Assembly (NCBI GenBank): GCA_964554875.1
Contig: CAZKQJ010000002.1
Coordinates: 62,001 to 126,000, forward strand
Reading direction: 5' to 3'
Length of the DNA: 64,000 nt
Source: Marispirochaeta sp964554875
Lineage (GTDB): Bacteria > Spirochaetota > Spirochaetia > JC444 > Marispirochaetaceae
The position numbers and the translations under genes were made by a program. Each line of letters begins with the position of its first letter. Within the stretch, counting starts at the first letter, position 1. This document shows positions 60,901-64,000 of the stretch, piece after piece. The notes beneath the pieces are model-generated. The model made no database searches. It was not told the origin of the DNA and saw only the letters and a list, made by a program, of their open reading frames with translations.

Positions 60901-61517
60901 TGGCCAGAGGACAGGCCAAGAAAGTATTTGTCGGCGCCATAGGCGCTGATAACCCCGTATTTGCCCAGATTCTGGGAATCTGTTCAACCCTGGCGGTTAC
61001 CAACAATTTCAGGAATACCGTGGTAATGAGCCTGGGAGTGCTTTTTACTACGAGTCTTTCGGGATTTACCGTATCCCTGCTGCGGAAAAAGATTCCCGGT
61101 CGGGTGCGAATGATGGCGGAGACCCTCATTATCGCATCCTATGTAATTATTGTTGATATAGTGTTGAAGGCCTATCTGCCGGATATCTCCCGTCAGCTTG
61201 GGCCGTATGTCGGTCTGATAATTACCAACTGTATCATCATGGGTCGGGCCGAAGCGTTTGCTCTGAACAATCCTCCGGGAATTTCACTGATTGACGGAGT
61301 GGCCTCAGGTATCGGTTACTCATATGTGCTGCTGGTAATTGCCTTTTTCCGGGAGCTCATGGGCTCCGGCACAATCTTCGGATTCCAGGTCATGGGAGAC
61401 TGGTGGACCAACTGGGCGATCATGGTTATGCCCCCGGGAGCCTTCTTTATGCTGGCGATTTTTATCTGGGTTGTTAAAGGCGTTTTCCTGAAAGAGAAAG
61501 AGGAGGCCAAGGCATGA
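60900..61517 (+). CDS. nqrD: NqrD-type membrane subunit
   Basis: This 205-residue protein has about six helices. The alternating half-channel motifs DNPVFAQILGICSTLAVTNN and LIITNCIIMGRAEAFA carry the Cys that, with those of NqrE, ligates the intramembrane iron. The sequence resembles NqrD more than RnfE (SVSLLRKKIPGRVRM; KAYLPDISRQL). It overlaps neighbouring genes by 1-4 bases. Confidence 0.95.
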   Translation: MARGQAKKVFVGAIGADNPVFAQILGICSTLAVTNNFRNTVVMSLGVLFTTSLSGFTVSLLRKKIPGRVRMMAETLIIASYVIIVDIVLKAYLPDISRQLGPYVGLIITNCIIMGRAEAFALNNPPGISLIDGVASGIGYSYVLLVIAFFRELMGSGTIFGFQVMGDWWTNWAIMVMPPGAFFMLAIFIWVVKGVFLKEKEEAKA

Positions 61518-62107
61518 TGGACTGGGGCATGGCAATGGCGATTTTCTTTGGCGCCATTTTTACCAATAACATTCTTCTTACTAATTACCTGGGGATGTGC
61601 TCTTTCCTGAGTGTTTCCCGGGAAATCAAGACTTCTCTGGGACTGGGAACCGCAGTCACCTTTGTGATGGCCGCTACCAGTCTCCTGAATTATCTGGTCT
61701 ACTACTTCATCCTCGACCCCCTGGGACTGACATACCTGCGGTTTATCGTTTTTATCATTGTCATCGCGGCCTTTGTTCAGCTGGTGGAGATGATAATCGA
61801 ACGGGTTTCCGAACCCCTTTATGCTGCGCTGGGTATCTTTCTTCCTCTGATTACCGTTAACTGCGCGATCCTGGGAGTCAGTCTCTTCATGGTGATCCGG
61901 GAGTACACCCTGCTTTCGAGCTTCTTCTATGGTCTGGGATCGGGACTTGGCTGGTGGCTTGCCATAATGGCAATGGCCGGAATCCGGCAGAAGCTCGCCA
62001 AGGCAAAGGTTCCCCGGGGACTTGAAGGCGCGGGAATCACCCTGATTATCACCGGCATGATGGCCCTGGCCTTCATGGGTTTTACCGGCATGATCAACAT
62101 CAACTGA
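61514..62107 (+). CDS. nqrE: NqrE-type membrane subunit
   Basis: This 197-residue protein has six helices, inverted in topology relative to NqrD. TNNILLTNYLGMCSFLSVSR and LITVNCAILGVSLFM carry the iron-ligating cysteines. The C-terminal LIITGMMALAFMGFTG is the NqrE signature. It starts inside the nqrD end. Confidence 0.95.
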   Translation: MMDWGMAMAIFFGAIFTNNILLTNYLGMCSFLSVSREIKTSLGLGTAVTFVMAATSLLNYLVYYFILDPLGLTYLRFIVFIIVIAAFVQLVEMIIERVSEPLYAALGIFLPLITVNCAILGVSLFMVIREYTLLSSFFYGLGSGLGWWLAIMAMAGIRQKLAKAKVPRGLEGAGITLIITGMMALAFMGFTGMININ

Positions 62108-62117
62108 AGGAGGCCCT

Positions 62118-63227
62118 ATGTTTCCCCTGTCGGCATTTTTGATCAGTATTGGAGCTGTCTCGGCTATTTCCGGTTTTCTTGCCCTGTTGATGGTAATAGC
62201 CGACGCGACAATCGCGAATTACGGCGAGGTAAAACTTACCATTAACGATGACCACGAATACACAGTTCGCGGAGGTAAACCGTTGTTGGGGACTCTGATG
62301 GAACAGGAGGTGTTTATTCCCTCCGCCTGCGGAGGACGGGGTTCCTGCGGCCTGTGCAAGGTCGTGGTGGAGGAAGGCGCCGGGCAGTATCTGCCCACTG
62401 AGCTGCCCTGGATAAGCGAAGAAGAACGGGAAAAGAGCGTCCGTCTTTCGTGTCAGCTGAAGGTAAAGCAGGACATGCGGATACGTATCCCGGAAGAGCT
62501 TTTCAATGTCAAAGAGTATGACACGACCGTCAAGCGCATTCGGGATCTCACCCACGATATCAAGGAGGTGACTCTTACTCTGAATGAACCTAATACCATC
62601 GATATGGTCGCCGGACAGTTTGTCCAGTTTCAGGTACCGGAATATGAGCTCACCGACGAGCCGGTGTATCGGGCCTATTCCATGTCCTCGCCGCCTTCAA
62701 GTACAGGAGAAATCGAACTGGAGATCCGGCTGGTTCCAAACGGAATCTGTACCACCTACGTGCATAAATACCTGAAAGAGGGAGACCAGGTAACCATCAA
62801 TGGTCCCTACGGAGATTTCTTCCTGAGAGATACGGACCGTGAGGTCGTCTGCATAGCAGGCGGTTCGGGTATGGCTCCGATAAAGTCGATTCTGCTTGAT
62901 ATGCTCGATAAGGGCATCAACCGCAGGGTCCGGTACTTCTTCGGCGCCCGTACCAAAAAAGACCTCTTCCTGATTGATGAGATGCGGGAACTTGAAAAGA
63001 AACTGCCCGACTTTCAGTTCATTCCTGCCCTCTCGGAGCCGGAACCGGAGGATGAATGGGATGGTGAGGTCGGACTTATTACTGATGTACTGGACCGTCA
63101 CATGGAGAGCGGTGACAATGTGGAAGGATATCTCTGCGGAAGCCCGGGAATGATCGATGCCTGCGTGAATGTACTCACAAAAAACGGTGTTCCCGATGAA
63201 CTTATCTATTTTGACAAGTTCGGCTGA
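62118..63227 (+). CDS. nqrF: NqrF NADH-oxidising subunit
   Basis: This 369-residue protein carries one N-terminal helix, then a plant-type [2Fe-2S] domain with C71, C77, C80 and C112 (ACGGRGSCGLC; LSCQL). An FAD domain with RAYSMSSPP (185-193), then an NADH domain with GGSGMAP (248-254) and a terminal GYLCGSPGMIDACV. It brings electrons from NADH into the complex and identifies the operon as NQR rather than RNF. It follows aaggagg. Confidence 0.97.
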   Translation: MFPLSAFLISIGAVSAISGFLALLMVIADATIANYGEVKLTINDDHEYTVRGGKPLLGTLMEQEVFIPSACGGRGSCGLCKVVVEEGAGQYLPTELPWISEEEREKSVRLSCQLKVKQDMRIRIPEELFNVKEYDTTVKRIRDLTHDIKEVTLTLNEPNTIDMVAGQFVQFQVPEYELTDEPVYRAYSMSSPPSSTGEIELEIRLVPNGICTTYVHKYLKEGDQVTINGPYGDFFLRDTDREVVCIAGGSGMAPIKSILLDMLDKGINRRVRYFFGARTKKDLFLIDEMRELEKKLPDFQFIPALSEPEPEDEWDGEVGLITDVLDRHMESGDNVEGYLCGSPGMIDACVNVLTKNGVPDELIYFDKFG

Positions 63228-63268
63228 TCCGCAGTTTTCATATTCTGAATGAGAGGAGGAGCGATACC

Positions 63269-63739
63269 ATGAAACAGACCCAGCAAATGAAGCGGGCCCA
63301 GGCAAACATGGCTCCCGGCGTGCTGACTCTGGAAGGTTTTCTGGGCAGGGATCAGCGCCACCTGCTGGATATTATCATAGAGGATGAGGCTGTCGTTCAG
63401 CGTCTGGATGTCAGCCACGAGACAATAGCCAGGCGGATGCAGTTTCTTCGGGACGGAGGCGAAAAGGGGCTGGGAGAGTTCGTAACTGTTGAACCCGGAA
63501 TCCTTGTCCGGGTCGATTCGGTACGGGGTAAACTGCCGTGCCCTTTCGAAGATCAGGGGCTGTTCGAGAAAACCACCACGACCGTACGCAACGAAAGGAT
63601 CAACAAGGATATCTCCTATTCCGACCTGCATATTCACCTTATCCGGGAACACGGTTTTTACGAAGGAAAGGGATTTGCCTTCCGGCTTGAACCGAAAGAG
63701 CTGGTAGAAATTCTCGAGGTGCCTCGCCTGGAGTCCTGA
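63269..63739 (+). CDS. Protein of unknown function, last gene of the nqr operon
   Basis: This 156-residue protein has a strong ribosome site (gaggaggag). It is soluble, with no signal or cysteine. Stretches such as TLEGFLGRDQRHLLDIIIED, FVTVEPGILVRVDSVRGKLP and SDLHIHLIREHGFYEGKGFA look conserved and ordered, but I recognise no family. Forty-one bases separate it from nqrF, and a hairpin follows, so it is probably the last gene of the nqr transcript. It is not NqrM or ApbE by sequence. Confidence 0.75.
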   Translation: MKQTQQMKRAQANMAPGVLTLEGFLGRDQRHLLDIIIEDEAVVQRLDVSHETIARRMQFLRDGGEKGLGEFVTVEPGILVRVDSVRGKLPCPFEDQGLFEKTTTTVRNERINKDISYSDLHIHLIREHGFYEGKGFAFRLEPKELVEILEVPRLES

Positions 63740-63778
63740 TTTTCCGTACACCGAATATTTAATCCTGATGATCCTTTA

Positions 63779-63807
63779 ACTATTCCCCCTTTCTTAGGGG
63801 GAATAGT
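63779..63807 (+). terminator. Probable terminator of the nqr operon
   Basis: ACTATTCCCCC pairs perfectly with GGGGGAATAGT (63797-63807) across a 7-base loop, followed by TCTCTTTAC. The T-run is interrupted. The rest of the region to 63966 is AT-rich and carries no evident gene. Confidence 0.65.
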
Positions 63808-63886
63808 TCTCTTTACTATATAAGTATTATTTATTATAATCACCAAATAACTCAAAATACTAAAATAATGTTGATTCGTTTGTCTT

Positions 63887-63905
63887 TGTTGCGGTAGCTG
63901 CAACA
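63887..63905. promoter_or_regulatory. Inverted repeat upstream of the last partial gene
   Basis: TGTTGC (63887-63892) and GCAACA (63900-63905) flank GGTAGCT. A TATAAA box lies just downstream near 63915. It could be an operator for the regulator that seems to begin at 63967. Confidence 0.35.
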
Positions 63906-63966
63906 CAGTGCGGTTATAAATATAGTGGACAAGAGGAGTTATCAGCTACATGACAGGGACTTTTGG

Positions 63967-64000
63967 ATGAAATCTACCGGCAATAAGAGTGAACGTCTGA
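63967..64000 (+). CDS. Possible start of a ROK-type regulator, cut by window end
   Basis: Eleven codons are visible, reading MKSTGNKSERL. The opening resembles N-termini of ROK-family repressors (M..TGN.S...). No good Shine-Dalgarno sequence is seen directly upstream. A six-codon frame begins at 63950 in another frame and is probably meaningless. The call is tentative. Confidence 0.3.
   Translation, partial: MKSTGNKSERL

Noticed and set aside
59327..63227. RNF complex
   Set aside because: RnfC and RnfB are missing and the last subunit has the ferredoxin/FAD/NADH layout of NqrF; the D and E subunits have NQR signatures.
1..64000. CRISPR array, rRNA, prophage or riboswitch
   Set aside because: No regularly spaced repeats, rRNA sequence, phage structural gene or recognised riboswitch core was found on reading the intergenic regions.

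Overview
The window reads as a chromosomal stretch of an anaerobic or facultative, probably marine or saline, free-living spirochaete of the Spirochaeta/Sediminispirochaeta/Marispirochaeta type. This is inferred from a class I (archaeal-type) lysyl-tRNA synthetase, a trimeric electron-bifurcating type [FeFe]-hydrogenase with Rex, a Na+-NQR-like operon, many PEGA/CsgG-type envelope proteins, and an AglEFG-type sugar transporter beside beta-phosphoglucomutase. No rRNA or ribosomal protein gene is present to confirm it. Coding density is high, with no phage, no intact insertion sequence and no CRISPR array.

Layout. 1-12.4 kb: a truncated Reg_prop/Y_Y_Y histidine kinase and its NarL-type response regulator, then a citrate fermentation cluster, citC-D-E-F, a tripartite tricarboxylate transporter tctC-B-A, and the prosthetic-group genes citG and citX, then a divergent acyl-CoA dehydrogenase. 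A perfect 7+7 bp palindrome between regulator and citC is a good candidate regulator site. 12.5-19.7 kb: a membrane AraC regulator, a B12/radical SAM protein, a PLP aminotransferase, a CAU tRNA with terminator, a large TPR protein and beta-phosphoglucomutase. 19.7-24.7 kb: a LacI regulator with two matching operators and the aglE-F-G ABC transporter. 24.8-28.7 kb: an RraA-like protein and a three-gene GlpA/GlpB/DUF1667 dehydrogenase set. 28.7-28.9 kb: a MITE-like element with perfect 19 bp inverted ends. 29-37.6 kb: envelope proteins, AzlCD, a Na+/H+ antiporter, a methyltransferase, an orphan CheD and RlpA. 37.7-46 kb: housekeeping genes lysS, era, clpP, purC and rmuC, plus a cytidylate-kinase-like/BON fusion. 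46-52 kb: rex and the hydrogenase operon hydC, ATPase, ferredoxin, hydB, hydA. 52-59 kb: flavodiiron protein, thiol peroxidase, pyruvate dehydrogenase complex and a PNPOx-like protein. 59.3-63.7 kb: nqrB-C-D-E-F without nqrA and a conserved-looking gene of unknown function. The window ends in the first codons of a possible regulator.

How it works together. Citrate enters through Tct and is cleaved by citrate lyase to acetate and oxaloacetate. Sugars enter through Agl. Pyruvate is oxidised by PDH, giving NADH. NADH together with reduced ferredoxin can be disposed of as H2 by HydABC, or NADH can drive the NQR-like Na+ pump. The Na+/H+ antiporter fits Na+ cycling. Rex can sense NADH/NAD+, and the flavodiiron protein and Tpx handle O2 and peroxide.

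The most notable points are the nqrA-less NQR operon with an unknown sixth gene; a recurring arrangement in which the -10 box sits about 6-8 nt before the start codon of genes that lack a Shine-Dalgarno sequence (lysS, nqrB, the AraC gene, azlC, the glpA-like gene), suggesting leaderless mRNAs; the kinase/BON fusion; the ATPase embedded in the hydrogenase operon; the MITE-like element; and an almost perfect 18 bp hairpin inside the PDH operon. Function assignments come from motif recognition by eye and no database search was run.
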